Shown here: positions 1 through 5,259 of the stretch, in pieces
Layout: every line of letters starts with the position of its first letter
Numbering within the stretch: the stretch's first letter is position 1
Source of the DNA: Nitrospira sp.
Lineage (GTDB): Bacteria; Nitrospirota; Nitrospiria; Nitrospirales; Nitrospiraceae
DNA length: 6,403 bases
NCBI GenBank assembly: GCA_025361385.1
Contig: JANYAJ010000088.1
Location: 1-6,403 of the forward strand
Direction of reading: 5' to 3'
The notes under the pieces: model-generated
Told to the model about the DNA's origin: nothing
The model's input: the letters and a program-made list of their open reading frames with translations, nothing else
The model's database searches: none
Translations under genes and position numbers: made by a program

Positions 1-248
1 AAGTTCGCGAACAGCACGGTGAACCAAAGCCAGAGGGATACCGCGAGGATGAACCAGACCGGCGCTTCGCCTGTCCCAAACAGTGCCTGGAAGAACAGGA
101 CGGTAGTCAGCACACTCCCGACCGCGACCACGAACATAACCGGATTGCGAATTTGGTGGCGCGGATGCAGCTTCCGGAAGGATTCCAGCAGCGCTCGTCG
201 CATAATCCTAGGATCGAACAATGACCTTTTCTTATCTTGCGTTGTCAT
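1..248 (-). CDS. kdpB: KdpB, catalytic P-type ATPase subunit of the K+ importer (N-terminal part only)
   Basis: This is the start of the ATP-hydrolysing subunit of the KdpFABC potassium pump in the inner membrane. Only 82 complete codons are present; the gene continues past the left edge, so the phosphorylation loop (DKTGT) and nucleotide-binding domain cannot be seen. The N-terminus has the family pattern: a cytoplasmic lead with LFDPRIMRRAL (residues 10-20), the conserved RNPVMF (34-39) that opens the first membrane helix (about 36-55), and a second helix (about 64-82) ending in WFTVLFAN, close to WITVLFAN of E. coli KdpB. The ATG at 248 is chosen because a strong GGAGGA ribosome site at 261-256 lies 7 nt upstream. 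It starts 25 nt after the kdpA stop codon, so it belongs to the same operon. Recognition rests on remembered E. coli KdpB sequence. Confidence 0.96.
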   Translation of the reverse strand, partial: MTTQDKKRSLFDPRIMRRALLESFRKLHPRHQIRNPVMFVVAVGSVLTTVLFFQALFGTGEAPVWFILAVSLWLWFTVLFAN

Positions 249-255
249 CTCAAAA

Positions 256-261
256 TCCTCC
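256..261 (-). promoter_or_regulatory. Ribosome binding site of kdpB
   Basis: GGAGGA on the minus strand lies 7 nt before the kdpB ATG, inside the 25-nt kdpA-kdpB gap. It fixes the kdpB start and shows that kdpB has its own strong initiation site as well as lying close behind kdpA. Confidence 0.8.
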
Positions 262-273
262 ACTCCAGCGCTG

Positions 274-2079
274 TTATCGGCTCACCATCAGAATATGTTC
301 TACGATTGGTCCCAGGGCCAGTGCAGGCACGAAGGTCAGGGCTCCCACCAGCACGACGACACCGATCAGCAGCACGACAAACAGCGGCGTATGGGTCGGC
401 AGGGTTCCGGGGCCAGCCGGCACAAGTTTCTTCCTCGCCAGTGCGCCGGCCAGGGCCAACGTGGGAATCGCCAACCAGAAACGGGAGATCAGCATCGCGA
501 TCCCGCCGGTGAGGTTGTAGAAGGGTGTGTTGACATTCAGTCCACAGAACGCGCTGCCGTTATTATTCCCCATCGAACTATAGGCATAGAGCATCTCACT
601 GAACCCATGGGGTCCCGGGTTCAAAATCGAGCTGGTGCCGACATCCGTCACCGACGCCACTGCCGTGAAACCGAGGACCACCATCGGCATGATCAGAATC
701 AACAGGGAGGCCATCTTCATTTCATAGGGTTCGATCTTCTTGCCCAGATATTCCGGCGTGCGTCCCACCATCAAGCCGGCCACGAAGACGGCGATGATCG
801 CAAAGACCACCATGCCGTAGAGGCCGGAGCCGACTCCGCCAAAAATCACCTCGCCGAATTGCATCATGAAGAGCGGAACCAAACCACCGAGCGGGGTGAA
901 TGAATCGTGCATCGAGTTCACGGCGCCGGTCGAGGTCGCAGTCGTCGCGGTGGCAAAGAGCGCTGAGCGGGCGACGCCAAAGCGGACTTCCTTGCCTTCC
1001 ATATTGCCGCCTGGCTGCTCGTTGCTGGCTGCCTGATCGATCCCCAGCGCGGCAATGCGGGGATTTCCCGCCGACTCCGCCCAATAGGCTCCGAGAATGA
1101 AGAGGGCTAACACGCTGAGCATCGCGGCAAGGAGCGCCCAACCCTGACGCGTGTCGCCGACCATCTTGCCGAACGTATAGGTCAAGGATGCAGCGATCAT
1201 GGTCTCAGCGAGAAGGAGGAGGAAGTCCGTCAGGGGTGTTGGACTTTCGTACGGATGGGCCGCATTGGCATTAAAAAACCCGCCGCCGTTAGTCCCCAGA
1301 TGCTTGATCGCGACCTGCGATGCGGCCGGCCCGACGGACAGAACCTGCTCGGCTGCTGTCGTTGATTCAGTCTTCGGTTGGCCCTTCTCGTCCAAGATGG
1401 CCTGCCCCGCGGCATCGGTGAACGGCTTGTCATACGTCACGGGCTGGGCCAGCGTCGCCGTGTGATAGGACCCGAAGGTCTGGACTGTCCCCTGCGAGAC
1501 GAGGATCAGCGCGAGGATGGCCGACAACGGCAGCAGGATATAGAGGGTGCTGCGGGTCATATCGACCCAAAAATTCCCGATGGTCTCCGAGGTTCGGCGC
1601 GCCAAGCCGCGAATCAGCGCGACAAGAATCGCCATCCCAGTCGCCGCAGACACGAAATTCTGGACTGTGAGACCGAGCATTTGGGTGAGGTAGCTCAACG
1701 TCGCTTCGCCTCCATAGGCCTGCCAGTTCGTGTTGGTCACGAAACTCGCGGCGGTGTTGAACGCGAGATCGGGAGCCACGGCGCCAAACCCCTGCGGATT
1801 GAAGGGGAACATTCCCTGCCACCGTTGTAACGCGTACAGGGCGAAGAGCCCGGCGCCGTTAAACAGAAGCATCGCGACGGCATACGTCTTCCAATTCATC
1901 TCCTCAGTGTGACGCACTCCGCACAGACGATAGATCAGCCGCTCAAGAGGGCCCACCACCCGGTCAAGCCCACAGGGTTGACCTTCGTAGACTCGGGCCA
2001 TGTACCAACCCACCGGCTTGACCAGCGCGAGCAGCACGGCAAAGTAGAGTCCGATTTGAACCAGGCCGTTGATCGTCAT
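274..2079 (-). CDS. kdpA: KdpA, K+-binding and translocating subunit of the Kdp ATPase
   Basis: KdpA is the channel-like membrane subunit (superfamily of K+ transporters) that selects K+ and passes it to KdpB. Read from the ATG at 2079 it has 601 residues, against 557 in E. coli. The four selectivity-filter segments are visible in order: SFVTNTNWQ (about 112-120), KHLGTNGGGFFNAN (259-271), TTATSTGAV (379-387) and GNNNGSAF (504-511). Other family blocks are NMEGKEVRFG (about 359-368), GGVGSGLYGM, GRTPEYLGKKIE and NPGPHGFSEMLYA. The extra length is mostly a hydrophilic insert near residues 205-240 and a few residues near 350. An in-frame GTG at 2088 would add three residues, but the ATG is preferred because it overlaps the kdpF stop (TAATG) and has GGAG 8 nt upstream at 2091-2088. 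Identity is essentially certain; the start is very likely. Confidence 0.98.
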   Translation of the reverse strand: MTINGLVQIGLYFAVLLALVKPVGWYMARVYEGQPCGLDRVVGPLERLIYRLCGVRHTEEMNWKTYAVAMLLFNGAGLFALYALQRWQGMFPFNPQGFGAVAPDLAFNTAASFVTNTNWQAYGGEATLSYLTQMLGLTVQNFVSAATGMAILVALIRGLARRTSETIGNFWVDMTRSTLYILLPLSAILALILVSQGTVQTFGSYHTATLAQPVTYDKPFTDAAGQAILDEKGQPKTESTTAAEQVLSVGPAASQVAIKHLGTNGGGFFNANAAHPYESPTPLTDFLLLLAETMIAASLTYTFGKMVGDTRQGWALLAAMLSVLALFILGAYWAESAGNPRIAALGIDQAASNEQPGGNMEGKEVRFGVARSALFATATTATSTGAVNSMHDSFTPLGGLVPLFMMQFGEVIFGGVGSGLYGMVVFAIIAVFVAGLMVGRTPEYLGKKIEPYEMKMASLLILIMPMVVLGFTAVASVTDVGTSSILNPGPHGFSEMLYAYSSMGNNNGSAFCGLNVNTPFYNLTGGIAMLISRFWLAIPTLALAGALARKKLVPAGPGTLPTHTPLFVVLLIGVVVLVGALTFVPALALGPIVEHILMVSR

Positions 2080-2168
2080 TAGAACCACTCCGGTTTAAGC
2101 AACGCGATCATGAGATACACCAACAATCCCACTGACAGAATTCCGCCGACCATATACATCGCATTCAT
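2079..2168 (-). CDS. kdpF: KdpF, small stabilising subunit of the Kdp ATPase
   Basis: This 29-residue hydrophobic peptide, MNAMYMVGGILSVGLL then VYLMIALLKPEWF, has the hallmark KdpF layout: one membrane helix (about 5-24) followed by the short polar end KPE-aromatic. In E. coli, KdpF (also 29 residues) is a lipid-like stabiliser of the KdpABC complex in the inner membrane. Its ATG at 2168 follows a G-rich ribosome site (AAGGGGGG, 2182-2175) that overlaps the stop codon of the preceding small ORF and is 6 nt from the start. Its stop shares one base with the kdpA start (TAATG), which suggests translational coupling. The immediate kdpF-kdpA-kdpB order confirms the identity. Confidence 0.93.
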   Translation of the reverse strand: MNAMYMVGGILSVGLLVYLMIALLKPEWF

Positions 2169-2180
2169 AGCGGTCCCCCC

Positions 2181-2261
2181 TTATAGTCGCTCCAGCGCCG
2201 AGATAAGCCAGCCCGTCAGCAAAAAGAACATGGCTGCGATGGTCAGGTACATGAGATCCAT
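2181..2261 (-). CDS. 26-residue single-pass membrane peptide at the head of the kdp operon
   Basis: The translation is MDLMYLTIAAMFFLLTGWLI followed by SALERL. It is one membrane helix (about 4-20) with a short C-terminal tail containing Glu and Arg. A good ribosome site, AGGAG at 2273-2269, sits 7 nt before the ATG, and only 12 nt separate its stop codon from kdpF. I recall peptides of this shape (MD-LYL... ending in a charged ERL-like tail) upstream of kdpF in other bacteria, usually annotated as hypothetical or loosely as a potassium-transport protein, but I cannot check this. Position, ribosome site and composition support a real gene that may be an additional small partner of the Kdp complex. 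That role is an inference. Confidence 0.75.
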   Translation of the reverse strand: MDLMYLTIAAMFFLLTGWLISALERL

Positions 2262-2268
2262 ATGCAGG

Positions 2269-2273
2269 CTCCT
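2269..2273 (-). promoter_or_regulatory. Ribosome binding site of the first small ORF of the kdp operon
   Basis: AGGAG on the minus strand, 7 nt before the ATG at 2261. It is the main argument that the 26-codon ORF is translated. Confidence 0.65.
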
Positions 2274-2316
2274 AATTGCTGTAAAGGAAAAGTTGTCCAC
2301 GGTGTCTTTCTCTACC

Positions 2317-2360
2317 TATCTACATTCACAATAGACCGCAGAAAGTAAAAACGGTGTAAA
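2317..2360 (-). promoter_or_regulatory. Candidate KdpE-like operator and promoter of the kdp operon
   Basis: On the minus strand TTTAC occurs twice, at 2360-2356 and 2349-2345, exactly 11 bp apart. That period is typical of half-sites bound by OmpR/PhoB-family response regulators, the family of KdpE. The first copy extends to TTTACACCG, sharing TTTACACC with the E. coli KdpE site as I remember it (TTTTTTTACACCCC). A possible -10 is TATTGT at 2333-2328; its matching -35 position is poor, as expected for an activator-dependent promoter. The element lies about 85-100 nt before the first small ORF of the operon. The repeats are directly visible; the KdpE assignment is inferred. Confidence 0.4.
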
Positions 2361-2436
2361 GACTGCGGAGTGTCCGGAACAGTTTTCTCCTGATTCCACG
2401 GTCTGTCGACGATGCCTTATCGACGGCGACGACAAC

Positions 2437-2498
2437 CCGCATGCCACCGTGGCCGTTGTGACGCTGTCCCAGCCCCTGCGGCACGGGACACCATGCGG
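2437..2498. repeat. Nested inverted repeats downstream of the porin gene
   Basis: An outer pair CCGCATG (2437-2443) and CATGCGG (2492-2498) encloses two inner inverted repeats: a compact GCCA-CCG-TGGC (2443-2453), and TGTCCC (2465-2470) with GGGACA (2485-2490), the latter with a further GCC/GGC pair inside. RNA from either strand could fold into a three-way junction. It lies 65-126 nt after the porin stop codon. Neither strand shows the run of T expected of an intrinsic terminator right after the stem, so termination is possible but not shown. Confidence 0.4.
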
Positions 2499-2562
2499 TC
2501 GATCTTTGGTTGCATACATGCTCGTACGCATCTCCCCTCGACCCCGGTGAAACACGTCTCGC

Positions 2563-3891
2563 TCAGAACAAGTAGACCACCTGGAACGAGAGCGTCTCCT
2601 GGTTATTCACCGCTCTGCTGCCATAGAGAAAGACATTTTTGTCGGACTTGTCGTACCGGAACTCCGTCCGCGTAATCAGCGAGGGGAAGGGCTTATATTG
2701 GAGCGTGAAGGTGTTCTCCCAGAGCGTCTGAGGAATGCCGCCCACGCCTGCGGCACCACCATAGGGTGAGCCCGCACAGGTGTTGGCGCCGCCCGCGAAA
2801 TTCACGCCGCCGGTGCAGGTCCTGGCGCCGCCCGCATCCTCGAATATCTCTCCACGAATCCGGGCACTCCATTGCTCGTTGAAGTCATGGATGAGATAGG
2901 CACCCAAGCCGTTCCATCTGGCGTTACCCGCTGCCTTCACCGTGCTGGCATTGCCCTCGTTCCCGTAATAGGGCTCCAGGATGATCGTGTCCTTGTCGGT
3001 CGCTTTCAACGTAATGATCGACCCCACCACCGTCCGCTTGGCCGTGGGATCGGCCTCCGTGACGGCGGGCGCGGCCCCTTGGCTGTTCGATTGCTCCGCG
3101 CCGTAGGATCCGTAGAAACTCACGCCGACTCGCTCATGCGGCGTCAGGGCCAGGAGCCACTCGAATGATTTGCTCTTGTTGTTGTCGTCCACGTTGTCCC
3201 AGCCATTGATCACGCCGATCGACGCAGTCACGAGCGGATTGAACGTATAGGTGGCGCGGAGCCCGGTCGTCGTGAAGGCCTGGCCCAAACCGAACATGAA
3301 GGTACGGGAGAAGTTCGGGTTCTCGAAACTGTTGATCACCTCATACCCGATCAGCGTGTTGATCTTCCCCGCTTGAATCTTCAGGCCGTTGCCGACCGGG
3401 ACGATGTATTCCGCATAGAGTTCTTGGAAATCCAGCTCGTTGTTGCTCGTGCCCGGTTGGAAATTCGTGCGGGCCCGCGTGACCCTGGCATCGGAACCGA
3501 AATTGAGACGCGCGCGAAAACCGGCCCGGTCCATGCCACTGCCGCCCGCATCGGCCGGCCGTTCCAGCATGAGCTGCGCCAAGTGCGGCATAAACGCGTT
3601 GGCGTTGGTGTCGAAGATATGCAGTTGATTGAGGTTGGTGGTGGGATTGTTGAAATTGTGGGTATAGGCGACATCCACAAACCCTGACGCCTTGAACCCC
3701 AGCGTGTTCCAAATCCCCCGCGCATCGACTTTCTTCTCTAAGGAGTCCAGGCGCTCCTGCACCGTCGGATTCGAAGTCGGCGGTTCGGCCCCGAAACTCA
3801 TACGGGGCTGTCCACCGATAAGGACGGCTCCCAGTCCCAACGCGATCCCCATATACCTCAGCCTGCCTGTTTCTAACATTCTTGGTTGCAC
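2563..3891 (-). CDS. Outer-membrane beta-barrel porin, putative porin-2 (BBP2/OmpL-like) type
   Basis: This 442-residue protein has a signal peptide (residues 1 to about 35, hydrophobic core 15-27, likely cut after SFGA before EPPTS). A short amphipathic stretch follows (VQERLDSLEKKVDARG, about 44-59) and then a long series of alternating polar and hydrophobic strands. KASGFVDVAYTHNFNNP (67-83) and the region around LDFQELYAEYIVPVGNGLKIQAGK (153-176) resemble the putative beta-barrel porin-2 family. The protein ends in SFQVVYLF, with the C-terminal Phe that the BAM machinery recognises. Two Cys (359 and 372) sit in a Gly-rich segment that is probably an outer loop. The GTG start at 3891 is chosen because AGGAGG (3903-3898) is 6 nt upstream, whereas it is 18 nt from the ATG at 3879. 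Solute specificity cannot be read from sequence; the neighbouring kdp operon suggests K+ or small cations. Confidence 0.85.
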   Translation of the reverse strand: MQPRMLETGRLRYMGIALGLGAVLIGGQPRMSFGAEPPTSNPTVQERLDSLEKKVDARGIWNTLGFKASGFVDVAYTHNFNNPTTNLNQLHIFDTNANAFMPHLAQLMLERPADAGGSGMDRAGFRARLNFGSDARVTRARTNFQPGTSNNELDFQELYAEYIVPVGNGLKIQAGKINTLIGYEVINSFENPNFSRTFMFGLGQAFTTTGLRATYTFNPLVTASIGVINGWDNVDDNNKSKSFEWLLALTPHERVGVSFYGSYGAEQSNSQGAAPAVTEADPTAKRTVVGSIITLKATDKDTIILEPYYGNEGNASTVKAAGNARWNGLGAYLIHDFNEQWSARIRGEIFEDAGGARTCTGGVNFAGGANTCAGSPYGGAAGVGGIPQTLWENTFTLQYKPFPSLITRTEFRYDKSDKNVFLYGSRAVNNQETLSFQVVYLF

Positions 3892-3897
3892 GTGACT

Positions 3898-3903
3898 CCT
3901 CCT
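3898..3903 (-). promoter_or_regulatory. Ribosome binding site selecting the GTG start of the porin
   Basis: A perfect AGGAGG on the minus strand ends 6 nt before GTG at 3891 and 18 nt before the first in-frame ATG (3879). The spacing favours the GTG, which adds four residues before the Met at position 5. Confidence 0.75.
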
Positions 3904-3971
3904 CTGTTTGACTATGAGTTCAGTTGCAAATGGTCAGGCCCTTGCCGACTGTTCGAGATACGAGACATGAA

Positions 3972-4130
3972 TTAATTGAGCGAAGTGTGAAGACCCGTCC
4001 CCTCCCCTGGCGTGCTAGGCGATTGCTCCTCCGATGTGAGACCAACAGCATCTTGTGCGAGCACTGGAGCCGTCATCATTCCTGCCGCAAACAACAAGAG
4101 TCTGGTCATCCACCACAGCATCTGCATCAT
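3972..4130 (-). CDS. Small secreted peptide (52 residues) upstream of the porin
   Basis: The reading frame encodes MMQMLWWMTRLLLFAAGMMT, then APVLA, then a polar remainder beginning QDAVGLTSEEQ. The first 25 residues look like a Sec signal peptide: one Arg before a hydrophobic core, then a VLA-Q cleavage site. The mature peptide would be 27 residues, acidic, with Gly, Pro, Ser and Thr and no Cys. The start could be either of two adjacent ATGs (4130 or 4127); purine-rich AGAGG (4136-4132) lies just upstream, at a better distance for the second. It is 80 nt ahead of the porin in the same direction. I do not recognise a family. The signal-peptide shape is the main evidence, and so short an ORF could arise by chance. 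Confidence 0.5.
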   Translation of the reverse strand: MMQMLWWMTRLLLFAAGMMTAPVLAQDAVGLTSEEQSPSTPGEGTGLHTSLN

Positions 4131-4170
4131 GACCTCTGACCTTCCTTCCTCTGCGCCTTGCGCCTTCCCG

Positions 4171-4332
4171 TTACGCTGCCTTGGACCCGCAACGTGGTGC
4201 CTTCGCGAGCGACCTAACCTGCGCTCGTGGACTCTGTCTCTTGGTCTGGTGATCCACCCGAGTGATGTCTATGACCATCACCCAGAGCAGCCCGACCATC
4301 CCTAACAACAAACCCAGTGCAACGAATGTCAT
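4171..4332 (-). CDS. Small single-pass membrane protein (53 residues)
   Basis: The frame begins MTFVALGLLLGMVGLLWVMV, a clear membrane helix (about 2-21). A hydrophilic, strongly basic tail with many Lys and Arg follows to the stop at residue 53 and contains one Cys (about 48). A ribosome site (GAGGG, 4344-4340) lies 7 nt before the ATG at 4332. It is followed after 40 nt by the small secreted ORF and then the porin, all in one direction, so the three may form one transcription unit. The positive-inside rule would put the tail in the cytoplasm. I do not recognise a family and assign no function; it is too short to exclude a chance ORF. Confidence 0.5.
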   Translation of the reverse strand: MTFVALGLLLGMVGLLWVMVIDITRVDHQTKRQSPRAQVRSLAKAPRCGSKAA

Positions 4333-4721
4333 CGAGATTCCCTCACTTTCTCTGACCGCCCAACACTCAGCCTCTCGCGATGCTCCCTTGTCGTGGAAAG
4401 AAATCTACCAAGCTTCGTGTCAGGACGGTGTTAAACCGGGCCCAGAGACTGTTAAGACGATATAAAAATGAACGGCAGACGCTCACGAAGAACGCGGGGA
4501 TTACGCGCCTAGGAAGCAAGGCTGTGCAGGATGATTACCTACCTGCAGAAAATCGTGGTGGAAATACGGTGCGAATTGACGGGGAAGGTGCGGGGGAGGT
4601 TTCTTCGTGGCTCTTTGGACTAGGGCCACTTACACGCGAGCTAACCCCATATGGCCAGCAACGCCTACGGTCGAACAGGATACTCTAAAGAGGTTTGCTC
4701 TGTGGGTGAAAGATGACCGAG
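4333..4721. other. 389-bp stretch without a recognisable gene
   Basis: Frames on the minus strand are interrupted repeatedly. The longest plus-strand frame (4380-4688) gives a composition and sequence I do not recognise as a protein. The part nearest the 53-codon ORF carries the candidate operator and ribosome site. The rest has small inverted repeats, the best being TGCAGG (4525-4530) with CCTGCA (4542-4547) around an 11-nt loop, and CGCG arms around 4484-4497. I tested it against remembered consensus sequences of the c-di-AMP and c-di-GMP riboswitches, tmRNA and RNase P RNA and found no acceptable match. A small RNA, a long leader or decayed sequence remain possible. Confidence 0.6.
4425..4470 (-). 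promoter_or_regulatory. Candidate KdpE-like operator upstream of the small-ORF/porin unit
   Basis: On the minus strand CATTTTTATA (4470-4461) is followed by TTAACA (4455-4450) and a second TTAACA inside TTTAACACCGT (4435-4425). The two TTAACA copies are 21 bp apart, two helical turns. CATTTTTATA matches the left part of the E. coli KdpE operator as I recall it, and TTTAACACCGT differs from TTTACACCGT before kdp by one inserted A. It lies about 95-140 nt before the 53-codon ORF. The motifs are visible; the regulator assignment is inference from AT-rich short matches. Confidence 0.3.
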
Positions 4722-5201
4722 TTACTTGCGGGACTCCCCGAGCAGGCACCACAGGCGGCGCGTGCCTGACTTCTGATCCGTCACCGGTTCACCGCTGAAA
4801 AAACTGATCTGCCAGGCCACCATGTCGTCGGTGGGATGGGGCGTCGCCGTCCAATAGATCTCTGACTTGATATTGGAGAAGGGATGGCCGGCAGGCAGAG
4901 CCGGATCATGTTGTGAAACATCGATCAAGGTCTTGAGTTCGTCCACCGACGGTGCGCGCCAGCCCTTCTGCCCACCGACTTCTTTCGTCGCACAACGAGC
5001 CACCGACGCCCTCCATACGTCGTGTTCCCGGTCCGGTTCCTGTTCCCAGACCAGGCCGGTGCTGTTGTCCTTGACGGCGGCACCGTTGAAGACCAGCGTG
5101 AATCGAGGAGAAACAGTGGAATCGGCTGCGATGGCCTGACCGGCCAACAGCATCATGCCCCATACGATGAGACAAGCTCGAACGGCTCGCAGGCTTTGCA
5201 T
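4722..5201 (-). CDS. Secreted DUF1566 (Lcl C-terminal-like) domain protein
   Basis: This 159-residue protein has a signal peptide (1-25, core LIVWGMMLLAG, likely cut after QAIA) followed by one DUF1566 domain. The family signatures are present in order: VKDNSTGLVWEQ (43-54), a W-x-A...C segment (W63, A65, C70), GWRAPSVDELKTLID (80-94), IYWTAT (115-120) and the closing LWCLLG (150-155). The mature protein has only two Cys (70 and 152), placed to form a disulfide. DUF1566 domains occur in exported and surface proteins and are related to the C-terminal domain of Legionella collagen-like protein; no enzymatic activity is established that I know of. The ATG at 5201 has AGGAGGG (5214-5208) 6 nt upstream. 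It starts 58 nt after the preceding gene. The role is unknown. Confidence 0.85.
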   Translation of the reverse strand: MQSLRAVRACLIVWGMMLLAGQAIAADSTVSPRFTLVFNGAAVKDNSTGLVWEQEPDREHDVWRASVARCATKEVGGQKGWRAPSVDELKTLIDVSQHDPALPAGHPFSNIKSEIYWTATPHPTDDMVAWQISFFSGEPVTDQKSGTRRLWCLLGESRK

Positions 5202-5225
5202 GTTCGTCCCTCCTGATCGAGGTCT

Positions 5226-5254
5226 ATGGTAAGAGAGTTTCTGCGGTCGCGCAA
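5226..5254 (-). promoter_or_regulatory. Weak candidate promoter for the DUF1566 gene
   Basis: On the minus strand TTGCGC (5254-5249) and TACCAT (5231-5226) are separated by 17 bp, 25 nt before the ATG, which leaves room for the ribosome site. The hexamers match the sigma-70 consensus at only 3 and 4 of 6 positions, so the DUF1566 gene could equally be cotranscribed with the gene before it. Confidence 0.25.
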
Positions 5255-5259
5255 GCCGG

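Larger units (their letters stand above)
2262..2562. other. 301-bp spacer between the porin gene and the kdp operon
   Basis: No convincing gene lies here on either strand: the short reading frames have no ribosome site and no protein-like composition. The half next to kdp (about 2262-2360) is comparatively AT-rich and holds the candidate kdp promoter, operator and ribosome site. The half next to the porin (about 2400-2560) is GC-rich and contains the nested inverted repeats described separately. Confidence 0.7.

Noticed and set aside
19..903. A 294-codon plus-strand open frame opposite kdpA and kdpB
   Set aside because: It is antisense to unmistakable kdpA and kdpB, its Arg/His/Gln-rich composition is typical of shadow frames in high-GC DNA, and it resembles no protein I know.
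2080..2088. GTG at 2088 as the kdpA start
   Set aside because: The ATG at 2079 overlaps the kdpF stop and is 8 nt from GGAG, while the GTG directly abuts that GGAG with no spacing.
2316..2555. A 79-codon minus-strand frame between the porin gene and kdp
   Set aside because: It spans the nested repeats and the candidate promoter, lacks a ribosome site and has an unprotein-like Arg/His/Cys-rich composition.
4148..4167. Short tandem GCGCCTT repeat between the two small ORFs
   Set aside because: Only about two copies; too short to call a repeat element.
4380..4688. A 102-codon plus-strand frame in the gene-less stretch
   Set aside because: No ribosome site, no recognisable domain, opposite to all other genes, and it overlaps the candidate regulatory elements.
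4480..4720. Possible c-di-AMP (ydaO) riboswitch suggested by GAGCTAACC near 4637-4645
   Set aside because: Only this short string matches; the other conserved blocks are missing, and it points away from the kdp operon with no plus-strand gene downstream.
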